Below, one piece after another: positions 14,147 to 23,645 of a stretch of 64,000 nucleotides of DNA. The position numbers were made by a program, and so were the translations under genes. The stretch comes from Alphaproteobacteria bacterium (GTDB lineage: Bacteria > Pseudomonadota > Alphaproteobacteria > DSM-16000 > Inquilinaceae). The notes beneath the pieces are model-generated. The model was given only the letters and a program-made list of their open reading frames with translations, was not told where the DNA came from and did not search any database. Position 1 is the stretch's first letter. Each line of letters opens with the position of its first letter. Location: the NCBI GenBank assembly GCA_028281925.1, contig JANQIX010000054.1:36072-100071 (forward strand), written 5' to 3'.

Positions 14147-15453
14147 AGCACTTGAGGGTGGCCGCGATCATCGGTCTCTTGTTCGCAGGCGTTCTACCCA
14201 TCGCCGCCATCGCCCAGAGCGACGGCCGCAGCGAGACCTATCGTCAACTCGATCTCTTCGGCGAGGTCTTCGAGCGCGTGCGCGCCGAATATGTGGAGGA
14301 GGTGAGCGACCAGGAGCTCATCGAGGCCGCAATCACCGGCATGCTGACGTCTCTCGATCCGCACTCCAGCTATCTCTCGCCCCAACATTTCGAGGATATG
14401 CAGGTCCAGACCCGCGGCTCGTTCGGCGGGCTGGGCATCGAGGTGACGATGGAAAACGGGCTGGTCAAAGTGGTGTCGCCGATTGATGACACACCGGCCT
14501 ACCGGGCCGGTCTGGAGGCGGGCGACTTGATCAGCCATCTGGATGGCGAACAGGTGCTGGGCCTGACCCTGAACGAGGCCGTCGAGCGGATGCGCGGCGA
14601 GGTGGGAACGGATATCGTCCTGACCGTGTTGCGGGGCGACGAAGACCCATTCGAAGTGGTCATTACCCGTGACGTCATCCGGATCCGGTCGGTGCGCCAC
14701 CGCGTCGAAGAGGACTCTGTGGCCTATGTCCGCATCACCAGCTTCACCGAGCAGACTGAGGCGGGTTTGGTGGATGCGATCGAAGAGATGCAGGCCGAGC
14801 TTGGCGACAATCTGATTGGGGTCGTGCTGGATCTGCGCAACAATCCCGGCGGTCTGTTGGAACAGGCGATCGCCGTGTCCGACGCGTTCCTGGAACAGGG
14901 CGAGATTGTCTCGACCCGAAGCCGCCACGAAGAGAATGCGCAACGCTATGACGCCACGCCGGGCGACGTCATCCACGGCCTGCCGATGGTGGTGCTGATC
15001 AATCGCGGATCGGCGTCCGCGTCGGAGATCGTGGCCGGTGCTTTGCAGGACCATCGGCGCGCGGTGCTGCTGGGAACCGAGAGCTTCGGCAAGGGCTCAG
15101 TGCAGACGATCGTGCCGCTGCCCGGGCGTGGTGCCATGCGGCTGACCACGTCGCGGTACTATACGCCAGCGGGCAATTCCATTCAGGCGCTCGGGATCAC
15201 ACCGGACATCCACGTGGAGCAGGCGCTGGTGGAAGAGCTTTCGCCCCAGCGACGGCGCGAGGCCGACCTCAGGGGGGCCTTGGAGAACGAGCAGCTGGGC
15301 GAAGAGGGTGAGCCCATGGCCTCGGGCACCGATGGGGAGCCAGGGTCGGAAGACGCGGCCTCTGAGGACGAGCAACCCTTCGACTACCAGCTGTCGCGCG
15401 CGATCGACATCCTGCGGGGTGTGGCTTTGTTCAGCCAGCGCGTTACCAACTGA
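14143..15453 (+). CDS. ctpA: C-terminal processing peptidase, S41A family
   Basis: 436 residues with a signal peptide (residues 1-24). A PDZ domain occupies about 90-175 and the tail-specific protease domain follows. The Ser-Lys dyad is Ser292 (GSASASEIVAGAL) and Lys317 (ESFGKGSV), 25 residues apart as in CtpA enzymes. LDLRNNPGGLLEQA is also diagnostic. It trims or degrades periplasmic proteins, in several bacteria peptidoglycan hydrolases, which fits its coupling to the EnvC-like gene. An acidic, low-complexity stretch (about 385-415) near the C terminus is unusual for the core fold. Confidence 0.96.
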   Translation: MKHLRVAAIIGLLFAGVLPIAAIAQSDGRSETYRQLDLFGEVFERVRAEYVEEVSDQELIEAAITGMLTSLDPHSSYLSPQHFEDMQVQTRGSFGGLGIEVTMENGLVKVVSPIDDTPAYRAGLEAGDLISHLDGEQVLGLTLNEAVERMRGEVGTDIVLTVLRGDEDPFEVVITRDVIRIRSVRHRVEEDSVAYVRITSFTEQTEAGLVDAIEEMQAELGDNLIGVVLDLRNNPGGLLEQAIAVSDAFLEQGEIVSTRSRHEENAQRYDATPGDVIHGLPMVVLINRGSASASEIVAGALQDHRRAVLLGTESFGKGSVQTIVPLPGRGAMRLTTSRYYTPAGNSIQALGITPDIHVEQALVEELSPQRRREADLRGALENEQLGEEGEPMASGTDGEPGSEDAASEDEQPFDYQLSRAIDILRGVALFSQRVTN

Positions 15454-15489
15454 CCCGCGGCCAACGCCCGCGAGGGAGCGTAAGCATAG

Positions 15490-16773
15490 GTGCGGGGATT
15501 TCGATGGCGCGGTGACCGGCCGGCATCCGGCCCGGGACAGGGACGCGGCTCCGCCGGTGCCGGCCGCCGCCTATTGGGTGCTACGGCGATCTGCGTGATC
15601 GCTCTGGTCGCCGGCACCATAGTCTGGCTTGCGGTGACGGCAGGGCCAACGGTGGCGCGGTTGCAGGACGAGGCACGCTATCGCGCCATGACGGTTGCCG
15701 TATCGCTGCCCGTTTGGCCGAGAATGGACGATGCCGGCGACGTTGCTGCCGAACAGTCAGCGGCGGAACCGGAGGTGCCGCCCGAATTGGGCGGAGATGA
15801 CGAAACCGGCGAAACGCTCAGATCGCTCCTGCAGACACAATTGGAGACGCCGCCACCGCCACCCCCGCCAGAAGGCGATGACGTGGGCGGCACCGCCGAT
15901 GCCAACGGCGATGGCGGTACGCCGCCGGCCGGCAGCCAGGATCTGCCGACGGCCATGATGGCGGAACCGCTGCCGCCGGCACCGGTGGCGGATCTTGTCG
16001 AAGAGACACTGTTCGGACCGCTGCCTCGGATCGCCGAAGACGGCCGTATGCCGTGGCAGGGCTATGCCCGACCCTTCGACGAGGCTCGCGATCGTCCGCG
16101 TGTGTCGATCATCATCACCGGGCTGGGGCGGCAGCAGGAACGCACGCAGCGGGCGATCGACACCATGCCGGCGCCGATCACGCTCGCGTTCTCGCCATAT
16201 GCAGAGGATGTGTCCGATTGGCTGGGCGTGGCGCGGGCCGACGGGCATGAAACGCTGCTGATGCTTCCGATGGAGCCGGTCGGTTTTCCGCAGAACGATC
16301 CCGGTCCGCAGGCTTTGCTCGTCTCCATGGGGCCGGATGAAAATCGCGAGCGACTGCAGCGCATCCTCGGGCGAGGCACGGGTTATGTCGGGCTGATCGG
16401 GTACATGGGCTCTCGCTTTGCGGCCTCTCAAGAATCGCTGACGCCGATGCTGCAGATGATGGCGGACCGCGGAATCCTCTATGTCGACAATCGCCCGGTG
16501 GCCGGTACGGTCGCAGCTCAGGTGGCGGGTGAGGTTGGGGCCGCGCATGCGATCGTCGACCGGGTTGTTGACGAGACGGCAACGGGGGACACCATCGATC
16601 TGCGTCTGCGCGAGCTGGAAGATCTGGCACGCGCGGAAGGTGCCGCAATCGGCTTGGCGCGCGACTATCCGGTGACGCTTGAGCGCCTGGCGGTCTGGGC
16701 CGCCACGTTGGAGGCAAAGGCGATCGATCTCGCCCCCATCGCCGCCGTGACCAACCTGCCGTCAGGCAGCTGA
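15490..16773 (+). CDS. Divergent polysaccharide deacetylase family protein
   Basis: 427 residues from GTG 15490. An N-terminal membrane anchor (ATAICVIALVAGTIVWLAV, about 35-53) is followed by a proline-rich linker with a run of prolines near residue 120, and a C-terminal domain from about 195. That domain has the DUF610/divergent deacetylase features RVSIIITGLGR, ITLAFSPYAEDVSDW, HETLLMLPMEP and GYVGLIGYMGSRF. The family is regularly found after ctpA and before rppH in alphaproteobacteria. The periplasmic substrate is not established. GAGGGAG stands twelve bases upstream. Confidence 0.88.
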   Translation: MRGFRWRGDRPASGPGQGRGSAGAGRRLLGATAICVIALVAGTIVWLAVTAGPTVARLQDEARYRAMTVAVSLPVWPRMDDAGDVAAEQSAAEPEVPPELGGDDETGETLRSLLQTQLETPPPPPPPEGDDVGGTADANGDGGTPPAGSQDLPTAMMAEPLPPAPVADLVEETLFGPLPRIAEDGRMPWQGYARPFDEARDRPRVSIIITGLGRQQERTQRAIDTMPAPITLAFSPYAEDVSDWLGVARADGHETLLMLPMEPVGFPQNDPGPQALLVSMGPDENRERLQRILGRGTGYVGLIGYMGSRFAASQESLTPMLQMMADRGILYVDNRPVAGTVAAQVAGEVGAAHAIVDRVVDETATGDTIDLRLRELEDLARAEGAAIGLARDYPVTLERLAVWAATLEAKAIDLAPIAAVTNLPSGS

Positions 16774-16782
16774 ACGGCGACC

Positions 16783-17295
16783 ATGGCTGCTTCCAGGTCG
16801 CCCGCGGATCTGCCCTATCGCCGTTGCGTGGGCATGATGCTGACGGATGGAACCGGGCGCATCTTCGTTGCCCAGCGAATTGACACGCCTGGAGCGTGGC
16901 AGATGCCGCAGGGCGGGATCGATAAAGGGGAAGATCCAGCCGCGGCGGCCGTGCGGGAACTTCGCGAAGAGATCGGTACGGACAAGGTCGCGCTGCTGGC
17001 CGAAACCGACGGCTGGTTGTCTTACGATCTTCCGGCGGACATCGTCGGCAAGGCGTGGCGCGGGCGCTTTCGCGGGCAGACGCAGCGGTGGTTTGCCTTC
17101 CGGTTCACGGGCACCGACGCCGATATCGATCTAACCGCCCATGATCAGGAATTCGACGCCTGGAAATGGGCTGAGCCGGCTGACGTCGTCGGCCAGATCG
17201 TTTCGTTCAAGCGTTCGGTCTATGAGGCCGTGGTGGCGGAATTCGAGCCGATCCTTACGGCGCAGCGTGCAAGCCGCAACGATCTGGGCGGCTAG
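16783..17295 (+). CDS. rppH: RNA pyrophosphohydrolase (Nudix)
   Basis: 170 residues. The Nudix box GGIDKGEDPAAAAVRELREEIG spans residues 44-65. The N-terminal YRRCVGMMLTDGTGRIFVAQR and GQTQRWFAFRF segments are typical of NudH/RppH, which removes pyrophosphate from the 5' end of mRNAs to start decay (or hydrolyses diadenosine polyphosphates). It starts nine bases after the deacetylase gene and ends the envelope operon. Confidence 0.95.
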   Translation: MAASRSPADLPYRRCVGMMLTDGTGRIFVAQRIDTPGAWQMPQGGIDKGEDPAAAAVRELREEIGTDKVALLAETDGWLSYDLPADIVGKAWRGRFRGQTQRWFAFRFTGTDADIDLTAHDQEFDAWKWAEPADVVGQIVSFKRSVYEAVVAEFEPILTAQRASRNDLGG

Positions 17296-17392
17296 TTGCC
17301 AGCAGTCGGCCATTCAATCGCCGTTATTTGGGGGCCATCCTACGCCAGTTTAGTCGATATCGTGGCACACCCTATATCTCGCGTGGCGGCAT

Positions 17393-18046
17393 ATGGGCAG
17401 ATCGACCTCTTGCATTCGGCCGGTGCGGTTCCTGGTGTCCGGCTTCGCCTTGCTGGCCTTGGCGAGTTGTGGCGGCGACGACCCTCCGGTCGGGCGCTCT
17501 ACGCCGGTGGACGTTGCCGGCGGCGAGGCGTGCCTGTTCGAGCTGGCATCCTTCGGTGCGCAGTTCGAGCGGGATGAGGATTTCCGGACCGACCGCGGTT
17601 GCGGCATCGACACCGCGATCACCCTTCATCAGTCCACGGTGGCGTTGAGCCAGCCGATGCGCACCGGCTGCCCGCTGGCGGTCACGCTGGCCCGGTTCGA
17701 ACGCCAGGTCGCGGCTCCGGCCGCACGTCGGCACTTCGATCAGGACCTGGTGCGCCTTCACCATTTCGGCTCATACGCCTGCCGCGGCCGGTCGAGCAAT
17801 CGTGGCCGGTTGTCCGAACATGCGTTTGCGCGCGCCGTCGATCTCTGGGGGTTCGAACTCGCGGACGGACGCATCATCACGGTGGAGGACGACTGGGATG
17901 CCGGCGGCTCGGAGGAGCGCTTCCTGCACCAAGTCGCCGAGGGCGCGTGCCAGGTCTTCAGCCTTGTCCTAGGCCCCAATTCCGACAGCGCCCACTACAA
18001 CCACTTCCATTTCGACATCGGCCCCTGGCCGCTGTGCCAGCCCTGA
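17393..18046 (+). CDS. Extensin-like C-terminal domain lipoprotein
   Basis: 217 residues. The lipobox LLALASCGG directs lipidation at about Cys26. The rest is an extensin-like (ExtensinC) domain, a relative of M15 D,D-carboxypeptidases. SEHAFARAVDLWGFEL and SAHYNHFHFDIGPW carry the probable metal-binding His/Asp residues. Paired cysteines in RGCGID, TGCPL and YACRG are typical of the family. A role in peptidoglycan trimming is inferred. It stands alone, about 100 bases after rppH, convergent with the dioxygenase gene. Confidence 0.85.
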   Translation: MGRSTSCIRPVRFLVSGFALLALASCGGDDPPVGRSTPVDVAGGEACLFELASFGAQFERDEDFRTDRGCGIDTAITLHQSTVALSQPMRTGCPLAVTLARFERQVAAPAARRHFDQDLVRLHHFGSYACRGRSSNRGRLSEHAFARAVDLWGFELADGRIITVEDDWDAGGSEERFLHQVAEGACQVFSLVLGPNSDSAHYNHFHFDIGPWPLCQP

Positions 18047-18084
18047 TCTGCTCCGGCCTCAGATCAGCACCGTCCGCGCCTCGG

Positions 18085-18738
18085 TCAACCCTCCAGGACG
18101 ATGTCGAAGGTTCCTGAGAATGTGTCGATCCCGGCCGCGAGATCGGACACCAGCGGGACGATCACGCTGGCGCGCTGGGCAGGATCGCGGATGCTGTTGA
18201 GGATCCCGTCGGTCTCATTGCGCGGCTCGCCGTCCACATACATCTGTGTGACCAGAGGCTCGGCAGCCGGCGGGCGCACCAGCACGTGGATGTGGGGCGT
18301 GCGTCCGCCATAGGCCACCGGGCGGATGGTGCGGAAGGAATAGGCGCCGCCCTCATCGACAGTGGTTCTGCCGAAGCCCTGGAAACCATCATCGCGACCG
18401 CCAGGCCGGTCGGTTGAATGGTGGTAGCGGCCGTTGGCGTCGCACTGCCAGATCTCCACGATCGACTGCCGGATCGCGCGGCCGGCGGTATCCAGCACGC
18501 GCCCGGTCAGGCGCAGCTCAGCGCCGGCGGACTCGCCGGTTCGGCCTGCGATCGCCATCAGATCGTTGTCGATATCGGCCGGGAACTGGTTTGGGTAGAA
18601 CGGTCCCGCGGTCTGCCGCGGCGTCGGGGTCAGCGGGCTGGCGACAGCCGCCGGCAGACGCGGCAGAGCGGCCACCAGTGCAGCACCGGCAATCAGCCGT
18701 CCGACTGTGCGGCGGGGCAGCGGCATCGATCGGTCCAT
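18085..18738 (-). CDS. Secreted intradiol ring-cleavage dioxygenase-like protein
   Basis: 217 residues from ATG 18738, with AGAGGAAGG just upstream. A Tat-like signal (PRRTVGRLIAGAALVAALP) precedes a protocatechuate/catechol dioxygenase fold: TAGPFYPNQFP, GRVLDTAGRAIRQSIVEIWQCDANGRYHH, then PVAYGGRTPHIHVLV. The two tyrosines (GRYHH, VAYGG) and the HIH pair are the expected non-haem iron ligands. These exported members are common but their natural substrates are unknown. No aromatic-degradation genes are nearby. Confidence 0.85.
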   Translation of the reverse strand: MDRSMPLPRRTVGRLIAGAALVAALPRLPAAVASPLTPTPRQTAGPFYPNQFPADIDNDLMAIAGRTGESAGAELRLTGRVLDTAGRAIRQSIVEIWQCDANGRYHHSTDRPGGRDDGFQGFGRTTVDEGGAYSFRTIRPVAYGGRTPHIHVLVRPPAAEPLVTQMYVDGEPRNETDGILNSIRDPAQRASVIVPLVSDLAAGIDTFSGTFDIVLEG

Positions 18739-18820
18739 GGCGAGCCTTCCTCTTGTGGGCTCCAAAGTGCGAGCCGAACGATCTTTGACGCCAAATCCGG
18801 CGGCAACTAGGCAGGCGCGA

Positions 18821-19675
18821 TCACGTCGCCGTGCGGAAATCGATGCTGCGCAAGCTCCCGATCCGCCGATAGCCCACGCGCGGATAGATCTTGTTGGTGA
18901 TCGGGCTGCGATCATCCGTGATGATCAGGCAATAGCGCCAGCCCAGCGCGAGCTGCCGCCGGCTGAGGGCGGCGACGGTGGCCGTGCCATAGCCGCGCCC
19001 GCGCGCCTCGGGCCGCGTCCGTACCAGGTTGATGCGCCCGGCATCGCCGTTGGGCCCTGTCGGCCTGATCCCGGCGATCGTCTCCGCGACGCCGTTATCT
19101 TCCCAAACAAAGACGCGGCCCTCGGCGATTGAGTGCGCAATCCGCTCGCGGGCTCCTTGAGCCTCCGCCGGTGACAGTTCGACTTCCTCCACAAAGCGCA
19201 GGAACCAGTCGGCGATCCACTCCGCCTCGTCCGCTCGCGCCGGCCGCAATGCGCCGGGCACCGGCGGCAGATCGGCCACTTCCGTCAGTTTGTGAAGGTG
19301 CATGGTCATGGTGGTTTCGGCGTCCATCGCCCTGCCGGCCGTCCAGGCATCTGCGAAGGCCTGTGCCAGCGAAGGCTCACCGATGACGCCCTGGAGTTCC
19401 GCGCCCTCGTCCCTGAGAGCCGAGATCAGAGCCGGCAGGCCCCCGATATCGCCCATCGACAGGCAGAGCGGAAAGGGTGGCGTGAGGCTGGCGGCGAACA
19501 GGAAATGGACGTCATCGCGCACCGCATAGAATGCAGCCCCGCGGGGCGTCCGCAGGCGCAAGGCCGCGGCGGCGCCCAAGAGGATCGTATTCTCCGCCTC
19601 ATGCGCCAAAAGGAAGCCGCCGGCAGCGTCCAGGAACGAGGCAGCGTTGCTGAAGCGATGGCATTGAAGTGTCAT
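18821..19675 (-). CDS. GNAT-family N-acetyltransferase
   Basis: About 284 residues from ATG 19675 (MTLQCHRF); ATG 19687 would add four residues. The acetyl-CoA binding motif A is RTRPEARGRGYGTATVAALSRRQL in the C-terminal third, followed by CLIITDDRSPITNKIYPRVGYRRIG. The N-terminal half is a less conserved domain of the type seen in tandem or pseudo-GNAT proteins. The acyl acceptor cannot be read from sequence. It probably shares a transcript with the dioxygenase gene 82 bases downstream. Confidence 0.85.
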   Translation of the reverse strand: MTLQCHRFSNAASFLDAAGGFLLAHEAENTILLGAAAALRLRTPRGAAFYAVRDDVHFLFAASLTPPFPLCLSMGDIGGLPALISALRDEGAELQGVIGEPSLAQAFADAWTAGRAMDAETTMTMHLHKLTEVADLPPVPGALRPARADEAEWIADWFLRFVEEVELSPAEAQGARERIAHSIAEGRVFVWEDNGVAETIAGIRPTGPNGDAGRINLVRTRPEARGRGYGTATVAALSRRQLALGWRYCLIITDDRSPITNKIYPRVGYRRIGSLRSIDFRTAT

Positions 19676-19785
19676 GTGGTCTTCCACGTCCGATCAGACG
19701 GCGGTTGTCAGCATAGACCTTTGTCGGTCGGCTGCGATCCCCGTATGCTCGGTCTACGGGAGAAACACTGAGATCGGGCGCTGGA

Positions 19786-20373
19786 ATGCGAAGGGTGATC
19801 GGGCGAAGGGGATGGTTGGCCGCGCTGACCAGCGTGACGCTGGCCGCCTGTTCCACACCGCCTGCTGGGGTTTATCCCGATCTAGGTTTCGCCCATCGCG
19901 AGCCGATCCGCCTGGCGGTCGCCCGCATCGAGGTGGTGGAACAGTACCGGCCACCGGGCGTGGCACCGAATATCGACCACCGCGTGCCGCAACCGCCCTT
20001 GACCGTGATGCGGCGCTGGGCGAACCAGCGGCTGATGGCGGCCGGAACGGACGGCGTCGCCCGCGTGGTCATCACCGACGCCAGCATCGTGGCGGAACCC
20101 GTGCAGCAATCCGGCGGCGTGATCGGCCTGGTCAGTGTTGAGCAGAGCGAACGCTATGCCGCACGGTTGGCGATGGCGGTTGAGGTGGAGGCGGCGGCCG
20201 GCCGTGGCCGTGCCGATGCGGTCGCCGAACGGTCGGTGACGGTTCTGGAAGACGCCACGCTGGCGGAAGTGGAAGACGCTTGGTTCCTGATGGTGGAACG
20301 TGCGGCTAACGATCTCGATCGCGAGCTTGAGGCCAATATCCGGCTCTACCTGGAACCGTTTCTGGCACGGTAG
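19786..20373 (+). CDS. Conserved lipoprotein of unknown function
   Basis: 195 residues. The signal peptide with lipobox LAACS gives lipidation at about Cys22. The mature part has no recognised domain. It ends with an amphipathic region (EVEDAWFLMVERAANDLDRELEANIRLYL) that is recognisable, in decayed form, at 23646-23855 on the other side of aioBA. A perfect hairpin terminator follows. Convergent with aioA. A small envelope-associated protein is all that can be said. Confidence 0.7.
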   Translation: MRRVIGRRGWLAALTSVTLAACSTPPAGVYPDLGFAHREPIRLAVARIEVVEQYRPPGVAPNIDHRVPQPPLTVMRRWANQRLMAAGTDGVARVVITDASIVAEPVQQSGGVIGLVSVEQSERYAARLAMAVEVEAAAGRGRADAVAERSVTVLEDATLAEVEDAWFLMVERAANDLDRELEANIRLYLEPFLAR

Positions 20374-20374
20374 C

Positions 20375-20403
20375 GGCGGGCGTCTCTCGGACGCCCGCCT
20401 TTG
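20375..20403 (+). terminator. Terminator of the lipoprotein gene, possibly shared with aioA
   Basis: GGCGGGCGTC (20375-20384) pairs perfectly with GACGCCCGCC (20390-20399) across TCTCG, followed by TTTGG. It lies between two convergent genes and could stop transcripts from both sides. Confidence 0.65.
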
Positions 20404-20413
20404 GAACCGTCGG

Positions 20414-22951
20414 TCAGTCGCGGACGTACTCCTTCGACTTGAAGCTCACATGGCTCACCGAACCCGGCGCTGCGGATAGCCGGCGGATATCCGCCCAGGT
20501 CTGCTTGTAGTTGGGGATGATCAACTCGTTCGTGCCGGGATTGATCACATTGCCCTGAACGCCGGTGGGATAGGCGAACAGCATGAAGGTCTCGCCACGC
20601 CTGGCCGTCGGCGTCGGATAGGCCATGGCCTGGGTTGACCCGGCATCATTGTAGATCTCGACCAGGTCGCCCTCGCTGACGCCCAGATCCGCCATGTCGT
20701 CCGGATGCATCTCGATATACGGGAACGGCCAGCGGTCCATGACATAGTCGTTCTGTACATCGAGATAGGCCGACTGCCACACATGGTTCGCCCGGCCGTT
20801 GTTGATCAGGAAGGCGTAGGCGTCGCGCTGCTCCGCCTTGCCGGGGGCCTGCAGCCCGCGCCACGGTGCATCCATGAACCGAGCCTTGCCGTCTGCGGTG
20901 GAGAAGACGCCGTCGGTGTAGAGCCGCGTGGTGCCGACGATGCGGTCGCCGTCCAGGCCCACCGCCGGTTCCTGGAAGCCGTTGGTGCCCATGGCGCTCA
21001 GCCGCTCATAGGTCACGAACTCGCCGCCGCCCGCGTTGGCGTGATAGCCGTCCGTGAAGGCGTCTTCTTCCGTCTGCCAGTCGAAGCCCTGGAACTGGTC
21101 GGCGTAATCGTCCCGGCCCATGTCGCGCAGCACACGCTCCATGTGGTTGGCCAGGCGGGCCGCGATCAGGCAGTCCGGCATCGCTTGGCCGGGCGGGTCC
21201 ATGTACCGCTCGGTCAGGCGCATGCGCCGCTCGCCGTTCATCGAGGTCAGGTTCATCTCGCCCGAGGTCGCGGCCGGCAGGATGACGTGGCAGGCCTCGC
21301 CGATCCGGGTGGGCACGATGTCGACATCGACGGCGAACAGCCCGCCGAGACGGATGGCGGCGACGATGGCCTCGACCATGCCGTCGCGGTCGCCATAGGG
21401 CACCGAGTTCATGGCGTCCTTCACCATGTCGGTGCGGCGTTTGTAGACGGATTTGAACCGGTGTGCGTTCAACGTGGTCTTGTAGTGGTCACACGCCCAG
21501 ATGTGATGGACACCGCCCTGGCCTGAGATCAACAGCTGATCGACATAGGCCGAGGGTCGGCCCACATGGCCTTCGTTGGGGCGCACATAGCCTTCCTGGT
21601 GTCCGCCGAGGCGAACCACACCGCCGCCCAGCCGGCCGATATTGCCGGTCGCCAGCGCGATGTTCACCAGCGCGCCGTTGGTGCGGTAGTTGTCGTTACC
21701 CCAGATCAGGCCCTTCTCATACCCGATCATGGTGCGGCGTCGGGTGCCGTCTTCCTTCGGCATGGCGATCCATTCGGCCGCCTTGACGATGTCGGCGGGA
21801 TCGAGCCCAGTGATCTCCGCTGCCTCGTCGACCGACATACGGCAGCCTTCGATCGCCGCCTCGAAGCCGGTGAGATGGCCGGGATTGGCGTCCGCCACGC
21901 CGCGTGCCGGGTAGAGCGGGGGCCTGTCCGGGCTTTCCTGCAAGGTCGATTGGTCGATGAAGTCGCGGTCGATCCAGCCCTGATCGGCGATGTGGGTGAA
22001 CAGTGCATTGAACAGGGCGAGGTCCGTGCCCGACTTGATTGCCAGATGCAGCACGTTCTCCGGCCCGGCTTCCATCTCGGCTGCGTTCACCGTCACAGTG
22101 CGCCGCGGGTCGACGATGATGATGCGGGCGGGCGCGTGCGCCTCGTCCGGCATCATCTCGCGCTTCTTGCCCAGTGACGACCCGCGCAGGTTCGGCACCC
22201 AGTGATTGAGGAAATAGTTGGTCTGGGTTTCCAGCGCGTTGGTGCCGACGGCCATGATGGTGTCGGCAAGCTCCGCATCCTCATAGGCGTTGTTGAGCTC
22301 ACCCACGCCCATATCGCGGGTACCGTGGACCTCGGAGTTGTAGGCGGGCCGGTTGTGGATACGGATGTTGCGCACTTTCATGGCGCCGAAATAGAGCTTG
22401 CCGGTGCCCCAGGTGTTCTCATACCCGCCGCCGGCACCGCCGTGATCGAAGGCCGAGACGATCAGGCTGTCTTCACCGTCATCGGTGATAATCCGGGTGG
22501 TGACGCGGGCCACCAGATCCAGCGCGTCGTCCCATGAAGTCGGCTGCAACTGTCCATACCGCCAGACCTGCGGATCGGTCAGGCGCTGCTGCTGGGTGGA
22601 GCGGACTTCGGAATAGCTGAGCTCCGCCAAGCGCGCGCCGCGGATGGATCCCAGCCCGGAATTCACCACGCAGTTTGGGTCGGGTTTGATCACCAGGTGG
22701 TGGTCCTGCCCGTTCTGCTTGACGATGTTGTACATCGAGGGCGAATACCAGGCCTCGGTCTCGGCGAATTGCTGTTCCGCCAGGTCGACGCCGAACACGT
22801 TGTCCGACGGGGCAGTCCCGCCCTGCCGGTTGGCGGGCCAGGAATAGGCGTGGTAGCCGCAGCCGACGATGCAGAAATGGCAGGTGACGTTGTGGCGCTG
22901 GGCATCCGACGGGATGATCGGCAGCCGGTCGATGTGGCGTTTGTAGGCCAT
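20414..22951 (-). CDS. aioA: Arsenite oxidase large (molybdopterin) subunit
   Basis: 845 residues, the normal length. The N-terminal NVTCHFCIVGCGYHAY places the 3Fe-4S ligands at Cys24, Cys27 and Cys31. The fourth position is not cysteine (SGLGSIRGA, near residue 102), as in known AioA. The rest is a DMSO-reductase-family molybdopterin fold (e.g. SAFDHGGAGGGYENTWGTGKLYF, IIIVDPRRTVTVNAAE). With AioB it oxidises arsenite to arsenate in the periplasm. Without a signal peptide of its own, it should be carried out by the Tat signal on AioB. It starts 17 bases after aioB. No cytochrome or molybdenum-cofactor gene is adjacent. Confidence 0.96.
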   Translation of the reverse strand: MAYKRHIDRLPIIPSDAQRHNVTCHFCIVGCGYHAYSWPANRQGGTAPSDNVFGVDLAEQQFAETEAWYSPSMYNIVKQNGQDHHLVIKPDPNCVVNSGLGSIRGARLAELSYSEVRSTQQQRLTDPQVWRYGQLQPTSWDDALDLVARVTTRIITDDGEDSLIVSAFDHGGAGGGYENTWGTGKLYFGAMKVRNIRIHNRPAYNSEVHGTRDMGVGELNNAYEDAELADTIMAVGTNALETQTNYFLNHWVPNLRGSSLGKKREMMPDEAHAPARIIIVDPRRTVTVNAAEMEAGPENVLHLAIKSGTDLALFNALFTHIADQGWIDRDFIDQSTLQESPDRPPLYPARGVADANPGHLTGFEAAIEGCRMSVDEAAEITGLDPADIVKAAEWIAMPKEDGTRRRTMIGYEKGLIWGNDNYRTNGALVNIALATGNIGRLGGGVVRLGGHQEGYVRPNEGHVGRPSAYVDQLLISGQGGVHHIWACDHYKTTLNAHRFKSVYKRRTDMVKDAMNSVPYGDRDGMVEAIVAAIRLGGLFAVDVDIVPTRIGEACHVILPAATSGEMNLTSMNGERRMRLTERYMDPPGQAMPDCLIAARLANHMERVLRDMGRDDYADQFQGFDWQTEEDAFTDGYHANAGGGEFVTYERLSAMGTNGFQEPAVGLDGDRIVGTTRLYTDGVFSTADGKARFMDAPWRGLQAPGKAEQRDAYAFLINNGRANHVWQSAYLDVQNDYVMDRWPFPYIEMHPDDMADLGVSEGDLVEIYNDAGSTQAMAYPTPTARRGETFMLFAYPTGVQGNVINPGTNELIIPNYKQTWADIRRLSAAPGSVSHVSFKSKEYVRD

Positions 22952-22968
22952 CGGTGTCTTTCCCCCGT

Positions 22969-23487
22969 TCAGAGCACGTTGGACAGGCGGCCATAGAGCA
23001 GCTCATCCACGCCCTCGGCGTAGATGTCGCCATTGGCCTCGACCCGCAGCATGTACTGCGGCAGGTTCTGGGTCGCCTGACCCCACACCTGCTGGCCGCC
23101 CTTCTCGGCGTCGAACACCGAATAGTGGCCCGGACAGTTGAACGTGCGCCGTTCGGACGAGTAGGACATCGGAAAGCCCTTGTGCGGGCAGACCGTGGTG
23201 AAGCCGACCACGTCGCCGTCGGGTCCGGCCCCGCCTTCCACCGGCGTACCCAGCTTCAAGAGCACGCCCGGCGCATCGCCGTCGGGATAGGCGACGTCGA
23301 ACGGAACGTTGACCTCAAGATCGGCGATGTTGGCGAGTTTGGTGGACGGATAGTCGACCCTGGCGGCCGCGGGCACCGCCTTGGCGGGCCGGGCCATGGT
23401 TGCCGCCGCGACACCGGCGGCGGAGACGGACGTTCCCCGCAGGAATTGCCGCCGGCCGATGTCAACCTGTGCGTTGCATCTTTTCAT
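22969..23487 (-). CDS. aioB: Arsenite oxidase small (Rieske) subunit
   Basis: 172 residues with a Tat signal (GRRQFLRG, residues 11-18). The Rieske 2Fe-2S ligands are Cys100-x-His102 (CPHKGF) and Cys118-x2-His121 (CPGH). The two cysteines that form a disulfide in bc1-type Rieske proteins are Phe105 and Gly120 here, as in Alcaligenes faecalis arsenite oxidase. A GGGAGGA ribosome binding site precedes the ATG. No sigma-54 site or AioXSR regulators, common for aio operons, were found, so control may be by an ArsR protein or constitutive (inference). Confidence 0.95.
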   Translation of the reverse strand: MKRCNAQVDIGRRQFLRGTSVSAAGVAAATMARPAKAVPAAARVDYPSTKLANIADLEVNVPFDVAYPDGDAPGVLLKLGTPVEGGAGPDGDVVGFTTVCPHKGFPMSYSSERRTFNCPGHYSVFDAEKGGQQVWGQATQNLPQYMLRVEANGDIYAEGVDELLYGRLSNVL

Positions 23488-23645
23488 GCAATCCTCCCTT
23501 GATTGTTGTCGGCTGTTTTTCTTGTTTGCCGACTTGTTGACCGAGGTACCTCATGTCGAGAGTCCTCGAAATGTTGATATTGCATTCGAATGATTAGATA
23601 GGCAACGGACTCGCCGCGGGCGCTGGTCTTCGGGCATAGTCGTCG

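Noticed and set aside
23488..23640. Sigma-54 promoter ahead of aioB
   Set aside because: Looked for GGCAC-N5-TTGC, common before aio operons, on the minus strand and did not find it.
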